From contig NZ_CP051677.1 in NCBI RefSeq assembly GCF_012849055.1, positions 1-64,000 of the forward strand: 64,000 nt of DNA. Direction: 5' to 3'. Positions 25,116-36,000 of this stretch are shown here, piece after piece. Position 1 is the first letter of the stretch; each line of letters begins with the position of its first letter. Both the position numbers and the translations under genes were made by a program. The stretch is from Spirosoma rhododendri (GTDB lineage: Bacteria; Bacteroidota; Bacteroidia; Cytophagales; Spirosomataceae). The notes beneath the pieces are model-generated. The model made no database searches and was not told where the DNA came from. It saw only the letters and a program-made list of their open reading frames with translations.

Positions 25116-26798
25116 CTACGCAGAAACGGCTTCTGATTGTGCCAGCTTGCTGTGGCGGAAGCCGTAGGAGAAGTAGATAACCAGACCGATTACGAGCCAG
25201 ATTACAAAAATCAGCCAGTTGCTGGCACCGAGTTCGGTCATTAGGTACAGGTTGGTCAGGATGCCGATCACGGGCAACAGCGAGAAATTGCGCTGATAGC
25301 CCATCACCGCCAGTACCGCCCACACGAGCCAGAACACACCCAGCAGTGGTTTTGCTTCCAGCGTTTCGAGCAGATGATGGCTATTGAGCAGTGATTCGGT
25401 CAGCACGACGAGCAGAACCAGCCCAATGATGTACTTGCCGTTGACATACGGAACCTTGAATTTCGACTGGGTCGATAGCCCTTTCGCGTCGAGAAACAGG
25501 ATACCAGCACAGACCAGGATAAAAGCGAAGAACGTACCCACGCTGGTCAGGTCAACGAAGAACTTCAAATCCATAAACATCGACGGCACGGCGACCAGAA
25601 TCCCGGTGATGATGGTAGCAAACGACGGTGTTTTGAATTTGGGGTGAATCGTGGCGAAACGCTTCCAGAGCAGGCCGTCGCGGCTCATGGTCATCCAGAT
25701 GCGCGGCTGCCCCAGTTGATACACCAGCAGCGCACTCGTAATGGCGACGACGGCACTGACCGAGATAACTCCCGCTACGAAGTCGAGCTGTACCTTCTGA
25801 AATACATACGCCAGCGGATCGCTGACACCAAGTTCCTTATAATTGACCATCCCCGTTAGTACCAGCGTAATCAGCACGTATAGAATTGTACAGATACCAA
25901 GGCAGTACAGCATGGCGCGGGGCAGGTCGCGCTGCGGGTTCTTGCACTCTTCGGCCGTAGTCGAGATGGAGTCGAAGCCGATAAACGCGAAAAACACCGA
26001 CGCTACTCCACTCAGTACCCCCGAAATGCCATTTGGTGCAAAAGGCGACCAGTTGGCGGGTTTGACGTAGAACGCGCCAACGGCAATCACCAGTCCGATC
26101 ACGGCCAGTTTCAGAATAACCAGAATATTACTGGCGGTTCTGGACTCTTTGATACCGATGTATACCAGTGCCGTAATCAGCACCGTCACGGCCCCGGCGG
26201 GCAGGTTGGCAATCAGTTTCAGCCCACCAATCGATGGGGCTGCGGCAAAGGCATCGGCCAGCACACGCGTATTGTCGGGTAACGTCGACACGGCTTTCCC
26301 GGCTTGTGTGGTTTGCTGCACCAGGTCGTAAGCACGCGATGCCGACCCGTAGTCGATGGCTAAATATTTGGGAAACAGGATGCCGAAACCCGCCAGCATC
26401 GACGTAAAATATTCCGACCATGAAATCGCGACGACCATGTTACTGACGGCGTATTCGAGAATCAGCGCCCAGCCGATCACCCAGGCGAAGATTTCGCCGA
26501 AGGCTACATACGCGTATGTGTACGCACTACCGCTGACAGGTACTGTGCTGGCGAACTGCGCGTAACTCAGGGCCGTAAATACGCAGGCGATCGCCGTGAA
26601 CACAAACAGCAGCGACACCGCCGGACCACCGTTGTAACTGGCCAGACCGATGGTGCTGAAGATACCGGCTCCGATGATGGCGGCAATACCGAACGAGGTC
26701 AGGTCACGAACGCCGAGCGTCTTGACCATCGTACCTGCTTCCCCTTTCTCGGCGTCTGTCAGGATCTGGGAAACAGTTTTTTTTCTGAAAAGAGACAT
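25116..26798 (-). CDS. amino acid permease, cationic amino acid transporter (CAT) type
   Basis: This APC-superfamily permease of about 560 residues has at least 12 hydrophobic segments. The first helix region LTSFGIAAIIGAGIFSTIG (near residue 33) is the APC substrate-binding glycine motif. FAFIGFDSISTTAEECKNPQRD (near 280) is characteristic of CAT/YfnA-type transporters. The C-terminal hydrophobic pairs and SYGFRHSKLA tail also fit. Uptake of cationic or general amino acids by proton symport is inferred from family. The ATG at 26798 is preferred over an in-frame TTG at 26813. Confidence 0.9.
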   Translation of the reverse strand: MSLFRKKTVSQILTDAEKGEAGTMVKTLGVRDLTSFGIAAIIGAGIFSTIGLASYNGGPAVSLLFVFTAIACVFTALSYAQFASTVPVSGSAYTYAYVAFGEIFAWVIGWALILEYAVSNMVVAISWSEYFTSMLAGFGILFPKYLAIDYGSASRAYDLVQQTTQAGKAVSTLPDNTRVLADAFAAAPSIGGLKLIANLPAGAVTVLITALVYIGIKESRTASNILVILKLAVIGLVIAVGAFYVKPANWSPFAPNGISGVLSGVASVFFAFIGFDSISTTAEECKNPQRDLPRAMLYCLGICTILYVLITLVLTGMVNYKELGVSDPLAYVFQKVQLDFVAGVISVSAVVAITSALLVYQLGQPRIWMTMSRDGLLWKRFATIHPKFKTPSFATIITGILVAVPSMFMDLKFFVDLTSVGTFFAFILVCAGILFLDAKGLSTQSKFKVPYVNGKYIIGLVLLVVLTESLLNSHHLLETLEAKPLLGVFWLVWAVLAVMGYQRNFSLLPVIGILTNLYLMTELGASNWLIFVIWLVIGLVIYFSYGFRHSKLAQSEAVSA

Positions 26799-26895
26799 GT
26801 TGATGAGCGGCAAAAACCGGCCTGTTTCGCGTTAAACCACTAAAAGTAAAGATACTTTCCGTTTTTTGTGCGTTAGTATCCCAAAAGCACATCGT

Positions 26896-27834
26896 ATGTC
26901 GATCCGGGTTCTGGACCTGAGCAAAGTATATTCCCAGTCGGGCAGTCAGCCGCAGCGGGCCGTCGATGCGATTTCGTTTTCGGCGCAGCCCGGCGAAATC
27001 GTTGGCTTTCTGGGGCCCAATGGCGCGGGCAAATCCACGACGATGAAGATCGCGACCGGCTATCTTCCCCCCACCACTGGCACAGTCGAGGTCAACGGCT
27101 TCGACGTCCGAACGCAGTCGATGGACGTGCGCCGGAGTGTCGGGTATCTGCCGGAACACAACCCGCTTTACCTCGACCTGTACGTAAAAGAGTACCTGCG
27201 GTTTGCTGGTTCGCTACACGGCCTGTCGGGTGGTGAACTGAGCCGCCGAATCGTCGATATTATCGAGCGGGTCGGGCTCGGGCGTGAGCAGCATAAACGC
27301 ATCGGCCAGTTGTCGAAAGGGTACCGGCAACGGGTTGGGCTGGCGCAGGCCATGTTACACAACCCGCCCGTACTGATTCTGGACGAACCAACGACCGGCC
27401 TCGACCCCAATCAGCTGACCGAAATCAGGCAGGTAATCCGCGACGCCGGGCGCGACAAAACGGTGCTGTTTTCGACGCATATCATGCAGGAAGTCGAAGC
27501 CCTGTGCGACCGGGTTATCATCATCAACCGGGGGCAGATTGTAGCCGACAGTCCGCTAAGTCAGTTGCGTGCGTCGGCCGGAGGTGGTCTGGCCGAATCG
27601 ACCATCGTAGTCGCGGAATTTGAACGGGAACTACCCAATCCCGATGTGTTGACGTTGCCGGGCGTAACGGCGGTCGAATCGCTGGGCAATGGGTTGTACC
27701 GCCTGACCGCTTCGGCAAACACCGATCTGCGATCGGCGGTGTTTCGGCTGGCCGCCGATCAGAACCTGACGCTGGTAGGGCTTCGTCAGCAGGAAACTTC
27801 GCTGGAAGGTATTTTCAAGTCGCTCACGCAGTAA
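26896..27834 (+). CDS. gldA: gliding motility ABC transporter ATP-binding subunit GldA
   Basis: This 312-residue ABC ATPase has Walker A GPNGAGKS (near residue 42), signature LSKGYRQR (near 138) and Walker B VLILDEPTTGLDPNQ (near 158). A C-terminal domain ends EGIFKSLTQ, typical of GldA. In Flavobacterium the GldA-GldF-GldG ABC transporter is linked to gliding motility. The permease genes gldF/gldG are not adjacent here, so the partner must lie elsewhere. The ATG at 26896 is chosen because the family begins MSIRVLDLSKVYS; the in-frame upstream start at 26866 adds ten atypical residues. Confidence 0.9.
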   Translation: MSIRVLDLSKVYSQSGSQPQRAVDAISFSAQPGEIVGFLGPNGAGKSTTMKIATGYLPPTTGTVEVNGFDVRTQSMDVRRSVGYLPEHNPLYLDLYVKEYLRFAGSLHGLSGGELSRRIVDIIERVGLGREQHKRIGQLSKGYRQRVGLAQAMLHNPPVLILDEPTTGLDPNQLTEIRQVIRDAGRDKTVLFSTHIMQEVEALCDRVIIINRGQIVADSPLSQLRASAGGGLAESTIVVAEFERELPNPDVLTLPGVTAVESLGNGLYRLTASANTDLRSAVFRLAADQNLTLVGLRQQETSLEGIFKSLTQ

Positions 27835-27853
27835 GTGTAGGTAGCGGGTCTAT

Positions 27854-27956
27854 GTAGCCTGGACGTCCACGTCCGGATGGGCGCGATGACGACCAACAAA
27901 GCTGCCGCCTTGCGTAGTTGCCCTGACGGGCACCCGGACGTGGACGTCTAGGCTAC
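27854..27956 (+). repeat. 103-bp interspersed palindromic element, copy 3
   Basis: The left end GTAGCCTGGACGTCCACGTC and inverted right end (GGACGTGGACGTCTAGGCTAC) show a few mismatches to each other. The core GGGCGCGATGACGACCAACAA, GCTGCCGCC, GTTGCCCTGACGGGCACCC lies in the same orientation as the copy at 17302. It lies 16 bp after the gldA stop and ahead of a terminator. A duplicate CAGGCTACACAC follows at 27964, suggesting a partial end duplication. Confidence 0.85.
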
Positions 27957-27977
27957 ACACCGCCAGGCTACACACGG

Positions 27978-28012
27978 AAAAGCCCGAAACATCAGTGGAG
28001 TTTCGGGCTTTT
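27978..28012. terminator. bidirectional rho-independent terminator after gldA
   Basis: A 13-bp perfect stem AAAAGCCCGAAAC (27978-27990) with its complement at 28000-28012 has a 9-base loop. The stem ends are A/T rich on both sides, so it can serve gldA and the convergent DUF4136 gene. Confidence 0.85.
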
Positions 28013-28044
28013 GAACCGTAAACAGAAAACTGCATACCGAAAAC

Positions 28045-28578
28045 TTACTTCACTGTCGCCATCAGCGGGTACTGATCGAAGATCGAGCGGACGATCCCTT
28101 TGAAGTAGTTATTCTTGAAATTCTGATTGCGCATCATCTTCGACGCATATCCTTTCCAGATCACTTGGTACGATTCGGCGTCGATCAGCGAAATCATCAG
28201 CGTGCCTTCGTCAAGGTTGTAGTCGATCCGCTTGTACGTCGCATCGTCGTCTTCCCGAACTACCCAGTCTTTGATAACCGGTTGTTGATACCCCCGAAAC
28301 CGCAGATCGGACCGGAAGATGTTGTACGAGATCAGCAGATTCGGGCTCCGGTTACTGACCCGGTAGCCACGCGCTTCCATCTGGTGACGAATGGCATCCT
28401 GAATATCGGAACAGAGCAGCGTTGAATCGACAAACTCACACTCCAGAAAATTGAACGACTCGTAGTTTTTGAAGTGCCCCTCATAACTGTAATCGTGTTC
28501 GACAAACAACCGGCTGGGCGAACAACTCGCCATTGTCAATACGGCCAGGGTAAAGAGGACTCCAATGCAGGTCTTCAT
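28045..28578 (-). CDS. DUF4136 lipoprotein
   Basis: This 177-residue exported lipoprotein has a signal ending LTMASCSPS (Cys19). The mature sequence has the DUF4136 pattern: a tyrosine-rich start (VEHDYSYEGHFKNYESFNF), then QDAIRHQMEARGYRVSNRSPNLLI and a C-terminal GTLMISLIDAESYQVIWKGYASK. The function is unknown. The Met at 28578 starts the signal peptide; upstream in-frame residues to 28605 are not signal-like. Confidence 0.82.
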   Translation of the reverse strand: MKTCIGVLFTLAVLTMASCSPSRLFVEHDYSYEGHFKNYESFNFLECEFVDSTLLCSDIQDAIRHQMEARGYRVSNRSPNLLISYNIFRSDLRFRGYQQPVIKDWVVREDDDATYKRIDYNLDEGTLMISLIDAESYQVIWKGYASKMMRNQNFKNNYFKGIVRSIFDQYPLMATVK

Positions 28579-28766
28579 GCTAAGTGCTGTAAAAGTTTCA
28601 ATCAATCTTTACTTGGATTACGCGTACTAAAAACAACTCCTGACTTAAGTCAAATTTACTTGTAATTGTTTGGCAAACAACCGAATGCCTCCTTTTTTCT
28701 AGTATACGTCTGACCCCAGCCCGAAAAGCCTCTTTCCTTTCGAGTAAACGGTCCTGAACGGTCCGT

Positions 28767-29816
28767 CTACACAGCTTCTTCCCCGTTGTAAAACGCCAGC
28801 GCCCGGCGCATCTCGACAGCGGTAACCGGCACGTCGTACGCGCAGTGACCGGGGCCGTCGGGCAGGGCCATCCGAACCTGACTGTTCCGGTTTTTTTTGT
28901 CCTGCAACGTCAGATTCAGAATCGGCTCGATATCGGCGGGCGCAATCCGTACCCGACCATATACGGCGAATAGATATTCTTCGATTTGGCTGAGCAGCGA
29001 TTCGTCAATTAACTGCTTTTTCCAGGCGATATACGCTTCCGCTATCATACCAACGGCGATGGCTTCGCCGTGCAGCAGCCGCTGACTGGTCTTACCGGGT
29101 TTGGTCAGGAAATACGTTTCGACCGCATGGCCCAGCGTATGGCCGAAGTTGAGCGTTTTGCGTACACTTTGTTCGCGCGGGTCTTCCAGAACGATTTTTT
29201 CCTTCACCGCTACGGAATGCCGAATAAGCGCGGGCCAGTCCTGCTCGTCTAGATCCCGCACCCGGATGGTGTTCCACATGGCGGCATCGGCGATCAGGCA
29301 GTGCTTGATGACTTCGGCAAAACCAGAGCGCAGTTCGCGTTCGGGCAGGGTTTTCAGGAAAGCCGCATCAATCAGCACGGCGTCGGGCAATTGAAAAATG
29401 CCGATATGGTTTTTGAAGCCCTGAAAATCGATACCGAGTTTGCCGCCTACACTGGCATCAACCTGCGACAGCAGCGTGGTTGGGAGCTGTACAAAGGCAA
29501 TTCCCCGCTTGTAAGTGGCTGCGCAGAACCCGCCCATATCACCGATAACTCCCCCACCCAGATTTAGCACCAGCGCATGCCGGTCGACATTGGCACGGGT
29601 CAGGGTGTGCCAGATCTGTTCGCAGGTAGCCAGATTTTTTTGCTCCTCCCCGGCTTTGATCCGAATTACGGTGTGCTTCGGCAGCAGCGGTTTTACCAGC
29701 GGATAGCAGTGCCGGTATGTATGATTGTCGGCGATGAGCGTAATGGCTGAATAATCAGCAGATTCCAGAAAAGCAGGCAGGCTTTCTGCTAGTGGCGCAA
29801 TAGATACTTGAGACAT
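28767..29816 (-). CDS. aroB: 3-dehydroquinate synthase
   Basis: This 349-residue NAD- and metal-dependent enzyme converts DAHP to 3-dehydroquinate, step two of the shikimate pathway. The NAD-binding glycine motif is LNLGGGVIGDMGGF (near residue 82). The substrate region KRGIAFVQLPTTLLSQVDASVGGK follows, and the metal-binding NFGHTLGHAVE is near 225. The length is normal. It is monocistronic in this window, reading away from the giant repeat gene with 240 bp between their starts. Confidence 0.95.
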   Translation of the reverse strand: MSQVSIAPLAESLPAFLESADYSAITLIADNHTYRHCYPLVKPLLPKHTVIRIKAGEEQKNLATCEQIWHTLTRANVDRHALVLNLGGGVIGDMGGFCAATYKRGIAFVQLPTTLLSQVDASVGGKLGIDFQGFKNHIGIFQLPDAVLIDAAFLKTLPERELRSGFAEVIKHCLIADAAMWNTIRVRDLDEQDWPALIRHSVAVKEKIVLEDPREQSVRKTLNFGHTLGHAVETYFLTKPGKTSQRLLHGEAIAVGMIAEAYIAWKKQLIDESLLSQIEEYLFAVYGRVRIAPADIEPILNLTLQDKKNRNSQVRMALPDGPGHCAYDVPVTAVEMRRALAFYNGEEAV

Positions 29817-30056
29817 GCTGTAAAAGTAAGCTGGTAATCCGGCGATTGACAGACAGGTACGCTATTTAATCACCGTCCAGTCGCTCAAAATACTGCTTAT
29901 CCAGCTACGAGTTAACCGATTCCGATTATGGCTTAGAATTTGCTCGCTCATACTTACCAGTAACTAACGTACAGTAACTTTTTGAAATAGCACCTGTCTG
30001 TATACCAGACTAAATCAGATAGTTACAACAATACCCACCTTCGTAACGATCGTAAC

Positions 30057-33000
30057 GTGAATACACTTTACAAGCACCTTATTACTACTTCATTGAGCCG
30101 GTACCAATGTGTACACCACTGGCTGATACGAACAGCAGGAGCACTTGTTTTCTTGCTACTAAGCCTGTTCGTAACTACACAGTCATTCGCGCAGAATGAG
30201 CTGGAGCTCTCGTCGGGCAGTTTTACCACAAACCCGAACGGCCCGAATCCAAACACAACGATTACGGCGGCAACCACAGTAACGCAGGCCCTGACGCTGC
30301 TTCAGAATACGTCTGGTACAACATTCAGATCGTACACAACGCCCATAACGGTTTCGGTTTCGCTTTCCGACCAAGTCTATCTGGCTATCACGGGGGGGGA
30401 GGTACGACTACATCGACGGGCGCGGGATTAAGTTTCGGTACTTCTCAGGGATCGGCATCAAAGGCAGCAGTCCCTACAACGGTCTATAGTTTAATGTCAG
30501 CCGTTGGTGGTGGTACAAACGCCCAATTCACGTCTAATCCAAATGGACCGGCCGGAACGGGTATCGATGTAGCCACTAACTACAGCTTCACTCTATTTAC
30601 AGCCGCTGAAGCGCTGCCAGCGACCAGCGTCTCAGCACGAAATGATTTCGGCACGATGACTGTCACATTCAGCCAGCCAGTTACCAACCCGGTACTGGAC
30701 TTTGTTGGTCTTGGTGGCACGTATGGAACCGAAGGATTTTCTACCGAATTTACGTTAACGTCAGTTGGTGGCCCGGCCAGCGTTGCGCTCAGCAAGTTAT
30801 CTGGTTCTAGCGAACTTGTTGTTTCCGGCAATCAGATTAATAATCAGGGCTCGGGGGGAACACTAGCCGCAGCGTGTGGTACAGGAGGAGCCTGCGGTAG
30901 TGTGTTGGTTACAGGTACTAATATTACCTCACTTACATTTAGAGTTTACCTGCGCGGGGATGGTAAAGGAACTGCCTACACAGGCACAGGCGTATACACT
31001 GGCGACCGCTGGCTACTGGGCGTGTCGCTCCAGTCGCCGTTTTCATTGTCGGGCACGGTATTCGATGACGCCAACGGCTTAACGAACAATACCATTGATG
31101 GAACGCCAATCAATACAACGGCTGGTTCCACACCCAGCACGCCCCTGTATGCTTACTTGACCGATGCCAGCAGTGCTACAGCAACGATTCTGGCCAGCAC
31201 AATTGTCAGCAACTCCGGGACGTACAGTTTCAGCGCAGCCAACGCCAATCCCAGAGTTATCCTCAGCACTACTCCACCGGGTAGCCTGACACTAGCTCCG
31301 GCAGCTTCCTTACCAGCAAACTGGACCACTATTGCCGAAGGTACCGCTACAGGGGGCGATGGTACGCCCGACGGAACAACGTCGCTAACACTAACCACGG
31401 CCAGCCCAACAGCCAATAATGTCAATTTTGCCATTGATCAAATCCCCAGCGGCTCCAACTATACAGCAGCTAATCAGCTTAATCCGGGCGGCACAAACAC
31501 AGTAAACGTACCAACGGCTGCTTTTACAGGAACTGATCCTGAAGATGGCACTTATGCACAGGGTTTGTCTGGACGCCGGGTGGGCTTAGGTCCTGCGACT
31601 AACGGTACGCTTTACTACAATGGTACAGCCGTTACCAGTAGTATAATCATCAGTAGCTTTAACCCATCGCTGGTTACACTGGATCCGGCCGATGGAGTTG
31701 TTACGGCGACGTTTCCATACACGGTGTATGATAACGCGCTGGTTCCGAGCGCTACATCGAACACGATTAGCATGCCATTTTCTATTGGCATTTCAGGTAC
31801 GGTCTTCGATGATGCCAACGGACTCACCGATAACCTCATCAACGGCACAGCCACCAACGCAGGTGGTCTTTTTGCGATTCTTACCAATGCCGCGTCAACA
31901 TCAGTACTAGCAAACGCCGTTGTTAGCACCAATGGTACGTATAGTTTTACAGGGCTCGCAGCGAATACTTACTCCATTCGTTTAAGTACCACATCTGCCG
32001 TTGTAGGATCGACCCCGCCCGCCGTTAGCCTGCCCGCCAACTGGACAGCTACCGGGGAGGGCACCGCAGCCGCTGGCGACGGTACGCCCAACGGGGTCAC
32101 CTCGGTCACGCTGACGACAACCAGCATTACAAACGCTAATTTCGGTCTCGACCAGTTACCCACGCCTACTTCTTCGGCGCTAGCCGCGCAGGCCAACCCC
32201 GGCGGTACCAATGGGGTGAGTATCTCCCCCGCCAGCTTCACCGGCACCGATCCTGACGGCACTGTAGCCAGCATCCGCTATACCGCCTTCCCCACCAATA
32301 CCACCAGCCTAACCATCGGCGCTACAGTATACACGTCAGCCAACTTCCCGGCGGGCGGTGTCACCGTCGCCACCGGAACCACGATCGCCATTGACCCGGT
32401 TGACGGCGCCGTGACAGCGGTGATCCCTTTCCGGGTCATCGACAATGCCGGCCAGGAAAGCACCACCACCGGTACCGTCTCGGTACCATTCACTACGCTC
32501 ACTCTGTCGGGTACTGTCTTTGATGACGCCAACGGCCTGACCGACAACACCATCAACGGCACGGGTACCAACGCGGGCGGGCTCTTCGCTATCCTGACCG
32601 ATGCCGCCACAGGCAACGTGATCGCCAACACCCCCGTAGCCAGCACCGGTGCTTACAGCTTCTCGGCCCTCAACGGGGGCAGCTACAGCGTGCGGCTCAG
32701 CACCACCTCGGCCACCATCGGTACCACCGCCCCGGCCCCCGCGGCCCCGGCCAACTGGGTATTCACCGGCGAGGGCACCGCAGCCGCCGGTGATGGCACG
32801 CCTAATGGTGTCACTTCGGTCACGCTAACCACGGCCAACCTCAGTGGCGTCAACTTTGGTCTCGACCAGTTGCCCACCCCCACCTCGGCCACCCTGGTCT
32901 CGCAGGCCAACCCCGGCGGCACCAACGGGGTGAGTATCCCCCCCGCCAGCTTCACCGGCACCGACCCCGATGGCACCGTAGCCAGCATCCGCTATACCGC

Positions 33001-36000
33001 CTTCCCCACCAATACCACCAGCCTCACCATTGGCACTACGGCCTACACCTCGGCCAACTTTCCGGCCGGGGGCGTCACGGCGGTGACGGGCACGACGGTA
33101 CGTCTTGACCCGGTTGACGGCGCCGTGACAGCGGTGATCCCTTTCCGGGTCATCGACAATGCCGGCCAGGAGGGCACCACCACCGGATCGGTGAGCGTGC
33201 CTTTCACTACGCTCACCCTATCAGGTACCGTCTTCGATGACGCCAACGGCCTGACCGACAACACCATCAATGGCACGGGTACCAACGCGGGGGGCTCTTC
33301 GCCATCCTGACCGACGCGGCCAGCGGTACGGTCATCGCCAACACCCCCGTAGCCAGCACCGGTGCCTATAGCTTCTTGGCCCTCAACGGGGGCAGCTACA
33401 GCGTGCGGCTCAGCACCACCTCGGCTACCATCGGTACCACCGCCCCGGCCCCCGCGGCCCCGGCCAACTGGGTATTTACCGGCGAGGGCACCGCTGCCGC
33501 CGGTGACGGCACGCCCAATGGTATCACTTCGGTCACCTTGACAACGGCCAACCTCAGTGGTGTCAACTTCGGTCTCGACCAGTTGCCCACCCCCACCTCG
33601 GCCACCCTGGTCTCGCAGGCCAACCCCGGCGGCACCAACGGGGTGAGTATCCCCCCCGCCAGCTTCACCGGCACCGACCCCGATGGCACCGTAGCCAGCA
33701 TCCGCTACACCGCCTTCCCATCGAACGTTACCTCCATGACCATCGGCACAACCCTGTACACCGCCCTCACTTTCCCCGCTGGCGGAGTGACAGCAGCAAC
33801 GGGTACGGCCGTGACCATTGATCCCACCGATGGCAACGTGACGGCGGTGATCCCCTTCCGGGTCATCGACAATGCCGGCCAGGAGAGTACGACCACGGGT
33901 ACGCTCAGCGTGCCCTTCACCGGACTGAGCGTATCAGGCACCGTCTTCGACGACGGCAACGGGCTAACTGACAACCTCATCAACGGCACGGGCACCAACG
34001 CAGGGGGGCTGTTTGTCAACCTGGTTGATGCGACGGGCAACGTAGCGGCCGTGCAGGCCCTACCCGCCACGGGCGTCTACAGCTTCAGCAATGTGGCCAC
34101 GGGCGTCTACAGCGTGCGGCTCAGCACGACGACGGTCGCGGTGGGCAGTGCCGCCCCGGCTGTCAGTGTGCCCACAGGCTGGACGTTTACGGGCGAGGGC
34201 ACCGCCACCGCCGGCGACGGCACACCCAACGGCAGCACGCAGGTCACACTAACCACGGCCAGTGTCGCCGGAGTCAACTTCGGCCTCGATCAGCTGCCCG
34301 TACCTACGAGCCTGACCATAAGCGCCCGAGCCAATACCACTGGTACGACAACCGGCTACACTGTTCCTCCATCCAGTTTTACTGGTACGGACGCCGACGG
34401 CACCATTTCGGCGGTTCGTTACACGGCCTTTCCTTCTAACACCACCAGCCTTACGATCGGGGCAACGGTATATACCAGTGCCAACTTCCCGACTGGGGGC
34501 GTTACCGCGACCACAGGTACAACGGTTCTTCTCGATCCCGTCGACGGAAATGTAACGGCCAACATTCCCTTCCGGCTCATCGACAACGCCGGTCAGGAAG
34601 GCACCACCACCGGCAATGTGGGCGTACCCTTCCTGGTGACAACCGATCTCTGTAACTCGCAGATACTGTTTTTCAACGAAGACTTCGGAGCAGGCGTAGG
34701 TTTCGGTCCACCACTCTCCACCACGACCGTACCCGGCTATACGTATACCAGCACCGACCCGATCAACGATGGCTCCTATGGCATTGTAAACAACCCCGAC
34801 CAAGGCGACGATTTTGCTACGCAGAACGTATGGCTTCACGGCCCCGACCATACAGGTAACCCTAACGGAAGGATGCTGTTAATCAACGGCTCTAACCCTA
34901 ACCAGATTGCTTACACTCAGCCCGTTTCCGGCCTGACAGTGGGGCGACAGTATTCGCTACGAACGTATATTACGAACATTTTCAATCAGGCAGTACTTGG
35001 TACGGGCGAGATAAAACCAAATCTCATCCTTCAGGTACGAGACGGTGCCAATAACATTCTGACGTCTGTTTCTACCGGGGATATTGCCGCTACCAGTACC
35101 CTGACATGGTTACCCTACTCACTAAGTTTTACGGCTTCGACAAGCTCGATCAAATTCGAGCTGATCAGCAACGCGAATGCGGGAAATGGTAATGACTTCG
35201 CGCTGGACGACATCCAGTTCTTCGAGGTCATCCAGCCCGTACTCAGTACCACCGCCGTCACCTCGACCTGTCCAGCTACCAGTGCCGACATCAGCGGTAT
35301 CACAGCCACCAATCGTCCTACGTCGACTACACTGACCTGGCATTCGAGTGCTACGGCTACCGCAGCCAACCGCATCAGTGACGTAACGGCCCTGCGGTCG
35401 GGCACCTACTACGCGTCCTTCACCGACGGCACGTGTTTTTCCAAAACATCGCCCTTTGTAGTACTAATTGTTCCCTGCGCTAATCCTGATGCGGGTATTA
35501 CGATCAGTGCAGGGGTAAGTGGCACCGTCGTCGCCAACGTAGCGGCCAACGACTTTGTTAATGGTCAGCCGGCTACACTGGGCACGGGTGGTAACGCCAC
35601 CGTCGCCCAGGTGGGCACCTACCCAACGGGCGTGACACTTAATACCACCACCGGTAGCCTATCGGTAACGGCCGGTACCGCACCGGGCTCCTACACGGTC
35701 GCCTACCAACTCTGCGACAAGTTGACACCCGTTAACTGTGCGACCGCCGTCGCCACTTTCAGCGTAGCTCCGCTGCTATCGGGTACCGTCTTCAGCGACC
35801 CTAACGGCCTTACTGACAATGCTATCAACGGCACGGGCACCAACGCAGGGGGCTTATTCGTAATCCTGACCGATGCGACCAGCGGCACTGTGGTAGCCAA
35901 CGCAGCCGTATCAAGCGCTGGTGCGTATAGTTTCACCGGTCTTACTGCCCGGACGTATCAAATACAGCTAAGCACTAGTACTGCTACGGTAGGTAGTGCT

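Noticed and set aside
27850..28035. A 61-codon minus-strand frame after gldA
   Set aside because: It is a read-through of the palindromic element and the terminator stem.
30392..33294. Programmed ribosomal frameshifting in the giant gene
   Set aside because: No slippery heptamer-plus-structure arrangement is evident, the two shifts are in different contexts, and the same kind of one-base loss occurs in unrelated housekeeping genes such as bshA.
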